64,000 bases of DNA from Chromatiales bacterium (GTDB lineage: Bacteria > Pseudomonadota > Gammaproteobacteria > JAGRGH01). The notes beneath the pieces were generated by a model that saw only the letters and a program-made list of their open reading frames with translations, was not told the DNA's origin and did no database searches. A program made the translations under genes and the position numbers. Below are positions 51,222 to 61,369 of this stretch, piece by piece (position 1 is the stretch's first letter; each line of letters begins with the position of its first letter). Location of the stretch: contig JAGRGH010000049.1 of NCBI GenBank assembly GCA_020445605.1, forward strand, positions 124,001 to 188,000. The letters run 5' to 3'.

Positions 51222-52354
51222 TAACCCAGTACCGACAAGAGCACGCCGGCCGCGACGGCCGAGCCGATGACCCCCGCGACATTCGGCCCCATCGCGTGCA
51301 TGAGCAGAAAATTGTGCGGATCGGTCTCGTGTCCGACCTTGTTCGCAACGCGCGCGGCCATCGGCACCGCGGACACGCCGGCCGCGCCGATCAGCGGATT
51401 GACCTGCCCCTTGCTGATCCGGTACATGATCTTGCCCATCAGCACGCCGGTTGCGGTGCCGATCGTAAACGCCACGGCACCGAGCGCAAGGATGCCCAGG
51501 GTCTCCAGGCTCAGGAACTTTTCGGCCTGCAATTTCGAACCCACGGCCAGCCCGAGAAAGATCGTCACGATGTTGATGATCTCGTTCTGTGCGGCCTTGC
51601 TCAGACGCTCGACGACGCCGGATTCGCGCAACAGGTTGCCCAGCGTGAGCATGCCGATCAGCGGCGCGGCCGAGGGCAGGAGCATCGCGCACAGCAGCAG
51701 CACCATCAGCGGAAACAGGACACGTTCGGCGCGGCTCACGGGCCGCAACTGCTGCATGACCGTGGCGCGTTCCTTTTTCGTCGTCAGCAGCCGCATGATC
51801 GGTGGCTGAATCAGCGGCACCAGCGCCATATACGAATACGCAGCAACGGCGATGGCACCGAGCAGGTCGGGCGCGAGTTTTGACGCGAGAAAGATCGCGG
51901 TCGGGCCGTCCGCGCCGCCGATGATCGCAATGGCCGCGGCATCCTTCAGGGTGAAATCGAAGCCCGGCACCATGTTGAGCGCCAGCGCGCCGAGCAGCGT
52001 CGCGAAGATGCCGAACTGCGCGGCGGCGCCGAGAAACAGGGTCGATGGCCGCGCGATCAGCGGCCCGAAGTCCGTCAAAGCGCCGACGCCCATGAAAATC
52101 AGCAGCGGAAACACCCCGCTGCCGATACCGACGTCATAGAGATGCCCGAGGAGCCCACCCGGCTCCGCGATGCCGGCGAGCGGAATGTTGCTGAGCACAG
52201 CGCCGAATCCGATCGGCAACAGCAGCAGGGGTTCGAAACCGCGGGCAATCGCGAGCCACATCAGCAGACAGCCCACGCCGATCATCAGCGCGGCATCCCA
52301 GCCCAGGTTCGCAAGGCCGGTGGACTGCCACAGATGCAGGAGTCCGAGTTCCAT
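51221..52354 (-). CDS. oadB: Na+-translocating oxaloacetate decarboxylase subunit beta
   Basis: A 377-residue membrane subunit that decarboxylates carboxybiotin and exports Na+. Signatures include [24 protein letters not shown], the buried Asp in [12 protein letters not shown] and the late [15 protein letters not shown] region. The stop TAG uses TA from the gene and G from the adjoining repeat, so the original C-terminus may have been slightly different. Confidence 0.96.
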   Translation of the reverse strand: MELGLLHLWQSTGLANLGWDAALMIGVGCLLMWLAIARGFEPLLLLPIGFGAVLSNIPLAGIAEPGGLLGHLYDVGIGSGVFPLLIFMGVGALTDFGPLIARPSTLFLGAAAQFGIFATLLGALALNMVPGFDFTLKDAAAIAIIGGADGPTAIFLASKLAPDLLGAIAVAAYSYMALVPLIQPPIMRLLTTKKERATVMQQLRPVSRAERVLFPLMVLLLCAMLLPSAAPLIGMLTLGNLLRESGVVERLSKAAQNEIINIVTIFLGLAVGSKLQAEKFLSLETLGILALGAVAFTIGTATGVLMGKIMYRISKGQVNPLIGAAGVSAVPMAARVANKVGHETDPHNFLLMHAMGPNVAGVIGSAVAAGVLLSVLG

Positions 52355-52366
52355 CGGGCAGTGTTC

Positions 52367-54175
52367 TCAGGCCAGGGTCAGCAGCGTATCGCCGACCTGC
52401 ACGGTCGCGCCTTCGCGTGCGGCAACGGAACGGACCACACCCACGCGCGGCGCGCGAATCTCGGCTTCCATTTTCATGGCCTCCAGAACGACGAGCACAT
52501 CGCCGCTGTCGACCTTCTGGCCCTCGCGCACATGAACCTTGAAGATGTTGCCGGCCAGCGGCGCGGTCACGGGTTCACCGGCTGCGGAGCCCGCTGGCGT
52601 GGCCGTTGGCGCGGCGGCTGCGGCCGGCTGGACGCCCGTCACCTGCCCGGCCGGGCTGACCGTGACGTGATAGACACGGCCGTCGACTTCCACGTCATAG
52701 CGTTCGGGACTGCCCGCTGGCGCGGTGACAGCCGCCGGTGCGGCTGCTGGCGCAGGAGCAGGCGCATTGTCCGGATGCGGCTCGAAGGCGTCCGGGTTGT
52801 CGCGGTTTTCCAGGAACTTGAGCCCGATCTGCGGGAACAGTGCGTAGGTCAGCACATCGTCGACCCGCGCCTTGGCGACACGGATTTCGCGCTCGTCGAC
52901 CTCGCGCTCGAAGTCGGCCGTGAGCTTTTCCAGCTCCGGCGCCAGCAGGTCGCCCGGTCGAACCGTGATCGGTGCCTTGCCCTCCAAGACGCGTGCCTGG
53001 ATTTCCTTGTTCACGGGCGCGCACGTCGCACCGTACTCGCCCTTCAGGACACCACTGGTTTCCTTGGTGATGTTCTTGTAGCGCTCGCCGGTCAACACGT
53101 TCAGCAACGCCTGGGTGCCGACGATCTGCGAAGTCGGTGTGACCAGCGGGATATAGCCGAGATCCTTGCGCACGCGCGGGATCTCCTCGAGCACTTCATC
53201 CAGCCGGTCGCTGGCGTTTTGTTCGCGCAGCTGATTCTCGAGATTCGTGAGCATGCCGCCTGGCACCTGCGCGACGAGGATGCGCGAATCCACACCGCGC
53301 AGAGCGCCTTCGAAGCGCGCGTATTTCTTGCGCACGTCGCGGAAGTACGCGGCGATTTCTTCGAGCAGATCCAGATTCAGGCCGGTGTCGCAGCCGGTGT
53401 CCTGGAAGATCGCCACCACGGATTCAGTCGGCGAGTGACCGTAGGTCATGCTCATCGACGAGATCGCGGTATCGACCATGTCGAGTCCTGCCTCGACGGC
53501 CTTCACGGTCGTTGCCGTGCTCAGGCCCGTGGTTGCATGGCTCTGCATCGCGATCGGGATGTTAACGGCCTCCTTGAGTCGCGACACCAGTTCGAATGCG
53601 GTATATGGGCGCAGCAGCCCGGCCATGTCCTTGATGCAGATCGAGTGGCAACCGAGGTCTTCCAGACGCTTCGCCATGTCGACCCACATCTGGATGTGGT
53701 GCACGGGGCTGACGGTGTAGGAAAGCGTGCCCTGCGCGTGCTTGTCGCAGTCGATCGTCGCTCGGATCGCGGTTTCCAGATTGCGCACATCGTTCATCGC
53801 ATCGAAGATACGGAATACGTCCACGCCATTGACCGCCGAACGTTCCACGAAACGCTCGACCACGTCGTCGGCGTAGTGGCGGTAGCCAAGCAGATTCTGG
53901 CCGCGCAGCAGCATCTGCTGGCGCGTGTGCGGCATGGCGGCCTTCAGCTTGCGCAGGCGTTCCCACGGGTCTTCGCCGAGGTAGCGGATGCAGGCGTCGA
54001 AGGTTGCCCCACCCCAGGACTCCAGCGACCAGTAGCCGACCTGATCGAGCTTTGCGGCAATCGGCAGCATGTCGTCGATGCGAAAGCGCGTGGCCAGCAG
54101 CGACTGGTGAGCATCGCGCAGGACCACGTCGGTGATCAGCAGACGCGGGCGATCCGTGGGCTTGTTCTCGGACAT
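52367..54175 (-). CDS. oadA: Oxaloacetate decarboxylase subunit alpha (biotin carrier)
   Basis: A 602-residue cytoplasmic subunit. The N-terminal carboxyltransferase domain begins [16 protein letters not shown] and holds CIKDMAGLL and MQSHATTGL; a Pro/Ala-rich linker (about 465-530) leads to the biotinyl domain with EAMKMEAEI, whose Lys carries biotin. It transfers the carboxyl group of oxaloacetate to biotin. Confidence 0.97.
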   Translation of the reverse strand: MSENKPTDRPRLLITDVVLRDAHQSLLATRFRIDDMLPIAAKLDQVGYWSLESWGGATFDACIRYLGEDPWERLRKLKAAMPHTRQQMLLRGQNLLGYRHYADDVVERFVERSAVNGVDVFRIFDAMNDVRNLETAIRATIDCDKHAQGTLSYTVSPVHHIQMWVDMAKRLEDLGCHSICIKDMAGLLRPYTAFELVSRLKEAVNIPIAMQSHATTGLSTATTVKAVEAGLDMVDTAISSMSMTYGHSPTESVVAIFQDTGCDTGLNLDLLEEIAAYFRDVRKKYARFEGALRGVDSRILVAQVPGGMLTNLENQLREQNASDRLDEVLEEIPRVRKDLGYIPLVTPTSQIVGTQALLNVLTGERYKNITKETSGVLKGEYGATCAPVNKEIQARVLEGKAPITVRPGDLLAPELEKLTADFEREVDEREIRVAKARVDDVLTYALFPQIGLKFLENRDNPDAFEPHPDNAPAPAPAAAPAAVTAPAGSPERYDVEVDGRVYHVTVSPAGQVTGVQPAAAAAPTATPAGSAAGEPVTAPLAGNIFKVHVREGQKVDSGDVLVVLEAMKMEAEIRAPRVGVVRSVAAREGATVQVGDTLLTLA

Positions 54176-54197
54176 AGGCAGCTCGTTCGGAATCGGA

Positions 54198-54443
54198 TCA
54201 GGCCGCGCTGTGCTCGGCCCGGTAACGGGTGACGGCGGCGGAGATCACAGCGGTGAGTTCGGCATCGGCCGCCGGCACCGGAGCGGCAGTGGGGCTGGCG
54301 ACCGGTGCGGCGGGCGCGAAGCGCGCGGTCAGTTTGGAGAGCCCCATGACCAGCCAGACCAACAACAGCAGAAACGCGAAAACCGTGCCCATGCCGAGCG
54401 CAAGAAGTTCCAGCCCCGTTTGCATGAGGTCGGCGATCTGCAT
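54198..54443 (-). CDS. oadG: Oxaloacetate decarboxylase subunit gamma
   Basis: An 81-residue protein with one N-terminal helix ([21 protein letters not shown]), a Pro/Ala linker and a short conserved tail ([18 protein letters not shown]). OadG joins alpha and beta subunits. The ATG at 54443 has AGGG upstream. It leads oadGAB. Confidence 0.93.
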   Translation of the reverse strand: MQIADLMQTGLELLALGMGTVFAFLLLLVWLVMGLSKLTARFAPAAPVASPTAAPVPAADAELTAVISAAVTRYRAEHSAA

Positions 54444-54701
54444 GCCGTTAACCCTGAGTGCTTGCGGAATGAATTGCCGGCGGACCGCGCTGGGCGGCGT
54501 GCGGCCGAACAATGAGGCGCCGGGGGCCAATCCGGCCGGCGGGGCATTCTACACAGCGGCCGCGCCGGGTGTCAGCGCAGGCCCCATCGCGCGGCGGGCG
54601 GCACGGCAGGCGGCGCGGTCGGTTTTGCACCGCGCCCGCTGGAAACGCAGAATGCCCGACATCATCGCCCAGCTGGCAGACCGCCACCAGCGTCGAAAAT
54701 C

Positions 54702-55292
54702 ATGCAAACGCGCCTCGTTCTGGCCTCGACCTCGCCGTATCGCCGCGCCCTGCTGGAGCGGCTGGGGCTGACGTTCGAGGTGGCTTCGCCCGATATTGAC
54801 GAACAGCGCCTGCCCGGCGAGGCACCGGTGGCGCTGGTTGCACGCCTCGCGCAGGCCAAGGCCCGCGCCTGTGCGCCGGCGTTTCCCGATGCGCTGATCA
54901 TCGGCTCTGACCAGGTCGCGGCCCTCGGCGACGCGGTGCTCGGCAAGCCCGGCGATCGGACGCGTGCCATCGCGCAGCTCGAAGCGGCGAGCGGGCGGAC
55001 GGTGGAATTCCACACCGGCCTGTGCCTGCTGAATGCCCGCACCGGTCGCGCGCGCATCGTGGTCGAACCGTTCAGCGTGCACTTCAGGTCGCTGACGCGT
55101 GCCCGGATCGAGAACTACGTGGACCGTGAGCAGCCGTTCAACTGCGCCGGCAGCTTCAAGAGCGAGGGGCTCGGGATTGCGCTGTTCGAATCACTGCAAG
55201 GCGATGACCCGAACGCCCTGATCGGCCTGCCGCTGATCCGGCTCATTGACCTGCTCGCCGCCGAGGGCGTGCACGTGCTTGCCGCTCAGTGA
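54702..55292 (+). CDS. yceF: Maf-family nucleotide pyrophosphatase YceF
   Basis: A 196-residue housecleaning enzyme; the YceF branch prefers 7-methyl-GTP. It begins LVLASTSPYRRALLERLGL and has SDQVAALGDAVLGKPG and the late NCAGSFKSEGLG. It diverges from oadG. In relatives yceF usually neighbours yceD; here yceD is at the other end of the window. Confidence 0.93.
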   Translation: MQTRLVLASTSPYRRALLERLGLTFEVASPDIDEQRLPGEAPVALVARLAQAKARACAPAFPDALIIGSDQVAALGDAVLGKPGDRTRAIAQLEAASGRTVEFHTGLCLLNARTGRARIVVEPFSVHFRSLTRARIENYVDREQPFNCAGSFKSEGLGIALFESLQGDDPNALIGLPLIRLIDLLAAEGVHVLAAQ

Positions 55293-55299
55293 GCGTTCG

Positions 55300-56121
55300 T
55301 CACAGTTGCGGGAAGTGCCGTGCCGTGACGGGTGTTCCCACCAGCCCGAGCACCGTCTGCCATTTGGTTTCGCGCAGGCGCGGCAGTCCATAAACCGGCG
55401 CGCGGCCCGCTTCGGCCTCCGAGTAGGTGCCGAACAGGCGGTCCCAGATGCTCAGCACCTCGCCGAAGTTCGTGTTGTTCTCGGCCGGCTCCGGCGAGTG
55501 GTGCATGCGGTGCAGGGCCGGCGTGATGATCACGATACGCAGCGCGCGGTCCAGCCAGTCCGGCCAGACGATGTTCGCGTGCTGCAACAGCGAGCAGGCG
55601 CCCATGACGATACCGCGCAGACCGACGATCCAAAACGGGATCCCCATCAGGCCGCAGACCAGCACCTTCCAGCTGATGTTGGCGATGACCTCGCCCGGGT
55701 GAAACCGCAGCGAGGTCGTGGCATCCAGATGCGGATCGCTGTGGTGAACGGCGTGCACCAGCCACAGCGGTCGAATACCGTGGCTCAACCGGTGAAAGAC
55801 GTACTCGCTTAGATCGACGATCAGCAGCCCGGCAGTCACCTCGAACCACCACGGCAGGTCCAGCCAGTGAAACGGCCCGAACCAGGTCTCGGTCAGGTGA
55901 TTCTGCAAGTCCAGAATGCCGATGCCGAAAGCCAGATCGCCGACCGTGAAGGTCACGAGCCACAGGCCGAAGTTGCGCGCGATATGCCGGATGCGTTCGG
56001 CCTCGCCCGCAAACGGCAGGGCCGGTCGCAGCGATTCGGCGATGATCAGGAAAAAGAAGCCGAGCCCGGCGACCCAGTAAAAAACCCGACCGACTTCGGC
56101 AAGCGCCTCGTTGGTGATCAC
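55300..56121 (-). CDS. Sterol desaturase / fatty acid hydroxylase family protein
   Basis: A 273-residue membrane protein with about six helices and the di-iron histidine boxes HRLSH, HAVHHS and HRMHHS. The superfamily hydroxylates or desaturates lipids using O2. The substrate in this organism is unknown. It converges with yceF with 7 bp between. Confidence 0.88.
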   Translation of the reverse strand: MITNEALAEVGRVFYWVAGLGFFFLIIAESLRPALPFAGEAERIRHIARNFGLWLVTFTVGDLAFGIGILDLQNHLTETWFGPFHWLDLPWWFEVTAGLLIVDLSEYVFHRLSHGIRPLWLVHAVHHSDPHLDATTSLRFHPGEVIANISWKVLVCGLMGIPFWIVGLRGIVMGACSLLQHANIVWPDWLDRALRIVIITPALHRMHHSPEPAENNTNFGEVLSIWDRLFGTYSEAEAGRAPVYGLPRLRETKWQTVLGLVGTPVTARHFPQL

Positions 56122-56164
56122 GGATCAGGGCACGCGGGCGCGTGCCGGCGAAAGTGCACCGGGG

Positions 56165-56344
56165 TTAGCGACGGTTCCGGAAACGGCGGATGGCCCACGC
56201 GCCGGCCAACCCGGCCGAGATGGACAACCCGAACAGGCCAACCTCGGTCAGTGCCGGGACGTTGTGGAAGTCAATCATGTCCAGATGGCCGGCAAACGCG
56301 GCCGAAGCGAACGGAAGGCTCAGCAGAGCGACAAGTCGTTTCAT
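56165..56344 (-). CDS. Tiny exported protein with VPxLxEVGL-helix-Arg tail
   Basis: A 59-residue protein: a signal peptide (MKRLVALLSLPFASAAFA), about 12 residues of mature sequence, then VPALTEVGLFGLSISAGLAGAWAI (written here as one helix region, residues 30-52) and a basic end RRFRNRR. The tail resembles IPTL/PEP-CTERM-type sorting signals (short motif, helix, Arg cluster). The start is the ATG at 56344. With so little between the two signals it may be a sorting-only peptide or a decayed gene. Confidence 0.6.
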   Translation of the reverse strand: MKRLVALLSLPFASAAFAGHLDMIDFHNVPALTEVGLFGLSISAGLAGAWAIRRFRNRR

Positions 56345-56438
56345 TTCAGTACAGTCCCCGGGGTTGCGCGGCATCGCAACAATAGTACACCCGGGTTGTT
56401 GGATCAATTCGGAGCCCCGGTCTGAAAGGACTAATCGC

Positions 56439-56470
56439 TTGGCGTCCTTAGACGTCTTGGCGGTTCAAAC
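56439..56470. repeat. Intergenic repeat related to the hemN-glnS gap
   Basis: The stretch resembles the arm at 23965-24005 (GGCGTCC, then GACGTCTTGGCGG and TTCAAAC) and, as there, is followed by GCGCGGTGCGCAC. The remainder of the 194-bp gap before sppA shows no gene. Confidence 0.5.
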
Positions 56471-56538
56471 GACTGTCTTGGCTTCGGTACGTTGGCGCGC
56501 GGTGCGCACCGTGCGCGACTGACGCTCGCTTCCTGCCA

Positions 56539-57543
56539 CTATCGCAATTCGGGCGCCACACTCTGCGCGGCAAAACCGGCAAAGCTGCGGGCTGCTGCGG
56601 CGCCGAGGCGGTCGGCGAGGCGTTCGAGCAGGTCGGTCTTCTTGGTGAACTTCACGATGTCTTCGGCGCCGATCACATCGCGCGCAACCTGGCCGGCCGA
56701 GCCAATCTCGTCGACCAGCCCCATGGCGACCGCCTTCTCGCCGCTCCAGATCAGACCGCTGAACAGATCCGGATCGTTTTTCAGACGCTTGCCCCGCCCT
56801 TCACGCACGGCGCTGATGAATTGTTCGTGCAATTCGTTGAGGAGCCCCTTCGTGTAGCTGACTTCGTCCTCGCGCAGTGGTGAGAACGGATCAAGAAAGC
56901 CCTTGTGGTCGCCAGCGGTCAGCAGGCGACGTTCGACGCCGAGTTTTTCCAGGGTGTCGACGAAACCGAAGCCGTTCATGAGTACGCCGATGGAACCGAC
57001 GAGGCTCGCCTTGTCCGCGTAGATTTTGTCGGCTGCCGCGGCGATGAAATAACCGCCGGATGCGCACAAGTCCGTGACGACGGCATACAGCGGAATGTCC
57101 TTGTGTTTTTCGCGCAGACGGCGAATCTCGCGGTAGACCATGCCGGCCTGCACCGGGCTGCCGCCGGGACTGTTGATGCGCAGAATCACGCCCTTGGTCG
57201 CCTTGTCCTCGAAGGCGTCGCGCAGGCTTTCAACCAGATGATCGGCGTCGGCCTTCTCCCCGGCCGCGATGACGCCGTCGAGTTCGACCAGGGCCGTGTG
57301 CTTGTCGCCGGTCATGGTCAGGCCGTCGCTCCAGAGATCCGGCTTCAGCAACAGCAGTGCGAACACGAGATACGCGAGTGTCAGCAGTTTGAACAGAATG
57401 CCCCAGCGACGAGCACGGCGCTGCTCGACCAGTGCGCCGGTCGCGAGCTTCGTGATCAGGTCGCGCTCCCAGCGGCTGGGCGCGTCGGCGCCGGCCGATG
57501 ATCCGGAGGCACTCTTGTCGATGGTCGGTTCGGTTCGGTCCAT
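56539..57543 (-). CDS. sppA: Signal peptide peptidase SppA, short form
   Basis: A 334-residue inner-membrane Ser-Lys protease with one N-terminal helix (ILFKLLTLAYLVFALLLL). The serine is in CASGGYF and the likely catalytic lysine in TAGDHKGFLDPF; INSPGGSPVQAG is also conserved. It degrades leftover signal peptides. This is the single-domain form, not the double-length E. coli enzyme. Confidence 0.93.
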   Translation of the reverse strand: MDRTEPTIDKSASGSSAGADAPSRWERDLITKLATGALVEQRRARRWGILFKLLTLAYLVFALLLLKPDLWSDGLTMTGDKHTALVELDGVIAAGEKADADHLVESLRDAFEDKATKGVILRINSPGGSPVQAGMVYREIRRLREKHKDIPLYAVVTDLCASGGYFIAAAADKIYADKASLVGSIGVLMNGFGFVDTLEKLGVERRLLTAGDHKGFLDPFSPLREDEVSYTKGLLNELHEQFISAVREGRGKRLKNDPDLFSGLIWSGEKAVAMGLVDEIGSAGQVARDVIGAEDIVKFTKKTDLLERLADRLGAAAARSFAGFAAQSVAPELR

Positions 57544-57578
57544 GGCCTGTTCGCTTGAAAATCGTGGGAAAAATGAAC

Positions 57579-58274
57579 CTATGTGCCGGAAGCACGCGTA
57601 CGCGCCAGTCCACCGGGTACTGCGGCATTGTCTGCAAACCAGCCCGGGAGTTCCGCGACGTGGTTCAGCAGGATGATCGGTTTCTGCGCCGCGAGCCGCT
57701 CACGCTCGTGCGCGCCGCTCAACACACCAATGGCGGCGGCACCCGCGGCATTCGCCATGGCGAGATCGAAGTCCGTGTCGCCGATCACGAGCGCACGTTC
57801 GGGCGCGATCGCAAGTTCGGTGCACAGTTCCAGCACCATGTCCGGCGCGGGCTTGGATCTGGTTTCGTCCGCGCAGCGCGTGGCGGCAAAGCGCGCATGC
57901 AGGCCGCTTTCGCCGAGCGCGCGATCCAGCCCGCGACGACTCTTGCCGGTCGCCACCGCAAGCACAAAGCCCTGCTCGGCACCCCAGTCCAGCGTTTCGC
58001 GGGCGCCGGGGAACAGCGTCTGCGGGGTCTGGTCGGCATTGAGCCAGGCGTGACGGTAGCCTTCGCCGATGCGCGCCAGGGTTTCGCTGTCGGCCTCGGG
58101 AAACAGCGCGGCAATGGCCTCGGTCAGGCCGAGGCCGATGATGGAACGGTAGTGTGCGTCAGGCAGACGCGGCACCCCGACCTGATCGCAGGCGGCGCGA
58201 AAACACGCCACGATCTTGCGCTCGGAATCCATCAGCGTGCCGTCCCAGTCGAATATCAACAGGTCAAATTCCAT
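57579..58274 (-). CDS. HAD-superfamily phosphatase (phosphoglycolate phosphatase-like)
   Basis: A 231-residue hydrolase with motif I FDWDGTLMDS, motif II VAVATGKS, a Lys in RSKPAPDMV and motif IV GDTDFDLAMANAAG. The alpha-helical cap between motifs I and II fits Gph-like enzymes; the true substrate is unknown. The ATG overlaps the end of rluC by 11 bp, as in the rluC-HAD-sppA order common in this class. Confidence 0.87.
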   Translation of the reverse strand: MEFDLLIFDWDGTLMDSERKIVACFRAACDQVGVPRLPDAHYRSIIGLGLTEAIAALFPEADSETLARIGEGYRHAWLNADQTPQTLFPGARETLDWGAEQGFVLAVATGKSRRGLDRALGESGLHARFAATRCADETRSKPAPDMVLELCTELAIAPERALVIGDTDFDLAMANAAGAAAIGVLSGAHERERLAAQKPIILLNHVAELPGWFADNAAVPGGLARTRASGT

Positions 58275-59220
58275 CGCGTCGCAGTCTGTCCAGGGTCTGT
58301 TGCAGTTCGTCGGGCAGGGGCGCCTCGATCTGGTGGCGCCGGCCGCGCAGTTCAAAGGCCAGCCGCTCGGCATGCAGGAACATGCGTTTGAGGCCGATCC
58401 TGCGCAGGCGTGCGTTGAAATCGCGATCGCCATATTTGGGATCACCGGCGAGCGGTCGGTCGATCGCTGCCGCGTGCACCCGGATCTGGTGCGTGCGGCC
58501 CGACATCAGGGTCGCCTCGACCAGCGTCGCCGCGCCAAAGCGTTCGCGCGGTGTGAAGCGCGTGCGCGCCGCGCGTCCGTCCGGGTCGGTGCGCACGATG
58601 CGTTCACCTCCCGCGAGCACATTCTTCGCGAGCGGTGCATCGACCTCGACTGCCCCGCCTTTCCAGCGCCCGCCGAGCAACGCGAGGTAATGCTTGTCGA
58701 TGCCGCCGTCGCGCATGCCGGCATGCAGTTCGCGCAGACTTGCGCGATCTTTCGCGATGAGCAGACAGCCGGAGGTTTCGCGATCGAGTCGGTGCACGAG
58801 TTCCAGCGTTTCGCAGTCCGTGCGCGCGGCGCGCAGCAGTTCGATCGCGCCGAACGACAGGCCGCTGCCGCCGTGCACGGCCATGCCCGCGGGCTTGTCG
58901 AGCACGATCAGGTGCCGGTCCTCATGAATGATCGCGGCACGGACGCGCTCGATCGCGGTCGGTGGCGGGCCGCTGCGGGAAGGCGATTCCTCGGGCCTGC
59001 GCAGCGGCGGCAGGCGGATTTCATCGCCGGCCGCGACCCGATAGTCGGCCTTGACCCGACCGCGGTTTACGCGCACCTCGCCACGCCGCAGCATGCTGTA
59101 GATGCGTGTGCGCGGCACGCCCTTGAGCAGGCGCAGCAGAAAGTTGTCGATGCGCTGACCAGCATGATCGGGGCCGACACGTTCGAAGCTTGGCGTCGGA
59201 GCGGCGGTTTCAGCGACCAC
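58264..59220 (-). CDS. rluC: Ribosomal large-subunit pseudouridine synthase C
   Basis: A 318-residue RNA-modifying enzyme with an S4 domain (GQRIDNFLLRLLKGVPRTRIY) and the catalytic segment HRLDRETSG, whose Asp is the nucleophile. It makes pseudouridines in 23S rRNA. The GTG at 59220 overlaps the smr stop by 11 bp and gives the normal length. Confidence 0.92.
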   Translation of the reverse strand: MVAETAAPTPSFERVGPDHAGQRIDNFLLRLLKGVPRTRIYSMLRRGEVRVNRGRVKADYRVAAGDEIRLPPLRRPEESPSRSGPPPTAIERVRAAIIHEDRHLIVLDKPAGMAVHGGSGLSFGAIELLRAARTDCETLELVHRLDRETSGCLLIAKDRASLRELHAGMRDGGIDKHYLALLGGRWKGGAVEVDAPLAKNVLAGGERIVRTDPDGRAARTRFTPRERFGAATLVEATLMSGRTHQIRVHAAAIDRPLAGDPKYGDRDFNARLRRIGLKRMFLHAERLAFELRGRRHQIEAPLPDELQQTLDRLRRDGI

Positions 59221-59758
59221 TCGAACTGCTCCGCAGCAACACATAGACCGCGCCGGAGCCGCCATCGCTGCGCGGCGCGGTGATAAAACCAAGCACGGAA
59301 TCGATGCGCCGCAGCCATTCGTCGACACGCGCCTTGAGCACCGCGCGCCCCTCGAACGAGCCGAGACCCTTGCCGTGAATGATCCGCACCGCGCGCCAGT
59401 GATAGCGGCTCGCATCGAGCAGAAACGCCGCGAGTCTCACGCGCGCCTGGGCCTGCGTGAGCCCGTGCAGATCGAGCTCGCCCTGCACGCGAAAACGTCC
59501 GCGGCGCAGATCCCTGAGCAGGCGCTCGTCGACGCCGGGTCGGCGGAAGTACAGCTCGTCGGGACTGTCGAAGCCGCTCGGGTCAGGACGGTCGCGGCGC
59601 GATTCGTCGAGCGCGCGCAGTTCGTCGGCGATCCGCTCGCGCGCCCGGGGTGCCGGTCGCGGACGCGCATGCCGCACCCGGTCATGCCCGAGCGGGCGCA
59701 CATCGCGCATGGCGTTCGCGAACAGCTCGCTGTCGTTCGGGTCTACGGGTTTGGACAT
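59210..59758 (-). CDS. Smr-domain endonuclease-like protein
   Basis: A 182-residue protein with a C-terminal Smr domain: [19 protein letters not shown] and [10 protein letters not shown]. Smr domains nick DNA or cleave RNA at stalled ribosomes; E. coli SmrA and SmrB are relatives. The N-terminal half is charged and Arg-rich. The ATG at 59758 is preferred to a start at 59809. Confidence 0.87.
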   Translation of the reverse strand: MSKPVDPNDSELFANAMRDVRPLGHDRVRHARPRPAPRARERIADELRALDESRRDRPDPSGFDSPDELYFRRPGVDERLLRDLRRGRFRVQGELDLHGLTQAQARVRLAAFLLDASRYHWRAVRIIHGKGLGSFEGRAVLKARVDEWLRRIDSVLGFITAPRSDGGSGAVYVLLRSSSSGR

Positions 59759-59957
59759 GGCGATTTCGATGCAACGGGCTTCGGCCATTACGAGCGGCAT
59801 ACATGGCATGGAGCGAAGCGCTGCCAGTATAGTGGCGCCGCGTCCGCGACCGCAGGCCTTGGGGGGCCGCGCGGGTTACGCGTCCGGCGGACGACCGGGT
59901 CAGGCGTTTCGACGCCGGGACCCGATTTGCGTTCCACCTGAAGAAGCGCTCGCCTCG

Positions 59958-60710
59958 ATGCACATCCTGATCAGCAACGACGACGGCTACCAGGCGCCGG
60001 GCCTGCGTGCGCTGGCCGATGCGCTCGGCGTGCTGGGTCGCGTGACCGTCGTGGCGCCCGAACGTGACCGCTCGGGCGCGTCGAACTCCCTGACCCTGGA
60101 TCTGCCGATCCGCGCCCAGACCATGCCCGACGGCTTCATCCGCGTGGACGGCACACCGACCGATTGCGTGCACGTCGCGATCACCGGCCTGCTGGAAACC
60201 GAGCCCGACATGGTGGTCTCCGGCATCAACAGCGGCGCGAATCTCGGCGATGACGTGCTGTATTCCGGCACGGTTGCCGCCGCGATGGAGGGTCGCTTTC
60301 TAGGCCTGCCGGCGATCGCGGTCTCACTGGCCTCGCATCAGCCGAAACATTACGAAACGGCCGGCGTGGTCGCACGACAGCTCGTCGAGCGGCTGCGTCA
60401 CGATCCGCTGCCGTCCGACACGCTGCTCAATGTGAACGTCCCGGATCGTCCGTTCGGCGAACTGGCGGGCTGGAAGGCGACCCGGCTCGGCAATCGGCAC
60501 AAATCCGAGCCGGTGGTGCAATCGCGCGATCCGCGCGGCCGGCCGATCTACTGGGTCGGACCGCCCGGTGCGGAACAGGACGCCGGTTTGGGCACGGATT
60601 TCCACGCCGTGCGCAGCGGGTTCGTGTCCGTGACACCGATCCAGGTCGATCTCACCCGGCATTCGAGCGTCGAACCGCTGGGCGCGTGGCTGCGCAAGTG
60701 GAGCGAATGA
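59958..60710 (+). CDS. surE: 5'/3'-nucleotidase SurE
   Basis: A 250-residue nucleotidase for stationary-phase survival. Metal ligands are in [13 protein letters not shown] and [18 protein letters not shown]. It opens the surE-pcm-yqaA-nlpD-rpoS series; its stop overlaps the pcm start (ATGA). Confidence 0.95.
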   Translation: MHILISNDDGYQAPGLRALADALGVLGRVTVVAPERDRSGASNSLTLDLPIRAQTMPDGFIRVDGTPTDCVHVAITGLLETEPDMVVSGINSGANLGDDVLYSGTVAAAMEGRFLGLPAIAVSLASHQPKHYETAGVVARQLVERLRHDPLPSDTLLNVNVPDRPFGELAGWKATRLGNRHKSEPVVQSRDPRGRPIYWVGPPGAEQDAGLGTDFHAVRSGFVSVTPIQVDLTRHSSVEPLGAWLRKWSE

Positions 60711-61369
60711 CGGCGACGCGCTGGCCCGGCGCGGGCATGACCTCCGAACGCGCGCGCGACCGCCTGCTGGAACGTCTGCGCGAGGAGGGCATCCGATCTG
60801 AAGTCGTGCTCGAACGCATCCGCACCCTGCCCCGACACCTGTTCGTCGACCAGGCGCTCGCGCATCGCGCATACGACAACACGGCCCTGCCGATCGGGCT
60901 TGGCCAGACGATTTCGCAGCCGTGGGTCGTCGCGCGCATGACCGAACTGCTGGTCGAATCCGGTCCGCTGCGTTGCGTGCTCGAGGTCGGCACCGGGTCC
61001 GCGTACCAGACGGCGATCCTTGCGCCGCTGTGCAACCGGTTGTACAGCGTGGAACGCATCGAGGCCCTGCATCTGCGTGCCCAGACCAGGCTGCGTGAAC
61101 TCGGTTTCAGACGCGTGCGGCTGTTTCATCGCGACGGTGGTGAAGGACTGCCCGAATATGGCCCGTACGACGCGATTCTGGCGACCGCCGCACCGCGCGA
61201 GGTGCCGGCAGGCTTGCTCGCACAGCTCGAGGTCGGCGGGCGTCTGGTGTTGCCAAGCGGTCCCGACGAAGGGCAGCGGTTGTTGCGCATCACGCGCGGC
61301 GCGCAGGGTTATCGCACGGAAACCTTCGACGCCGTCAGTTTCGTGCCACTGGTCGCCGGGCTGGTCTGA
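60707..61369 (+). CDS. pcm: Protein-L-isoaspartate O-methyltransferase
   Basis: A 220-residue repair enzyme that methylates isoaspartyl residues. The SAM motif is [15 protein letters not shown], and [17 protein letters not shown] is a family hallmark. The ATG at 60707 is coupled to surE; a second ATG at 60737 is possible. Confidence 0.95.
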   Translation: MTATRWPGAGMTSERARDRLLERLREEGIRSEVVLERIRTLPRHLFVDQALAHRAYDNTALPIGLGQTISQPWVVARMTELLVESGPLRCVLEVGTGSAYQTAILAPLCNRLYSVERIEALHLRAQTRLRELGFRRVRLFHRDGGEGLPEYGPYDAILATAAPREVPAGLLAQLEVGGRLVLPSGPDEGQRLLRITRGAQGYRTETFDAVSFVPLVAGLV

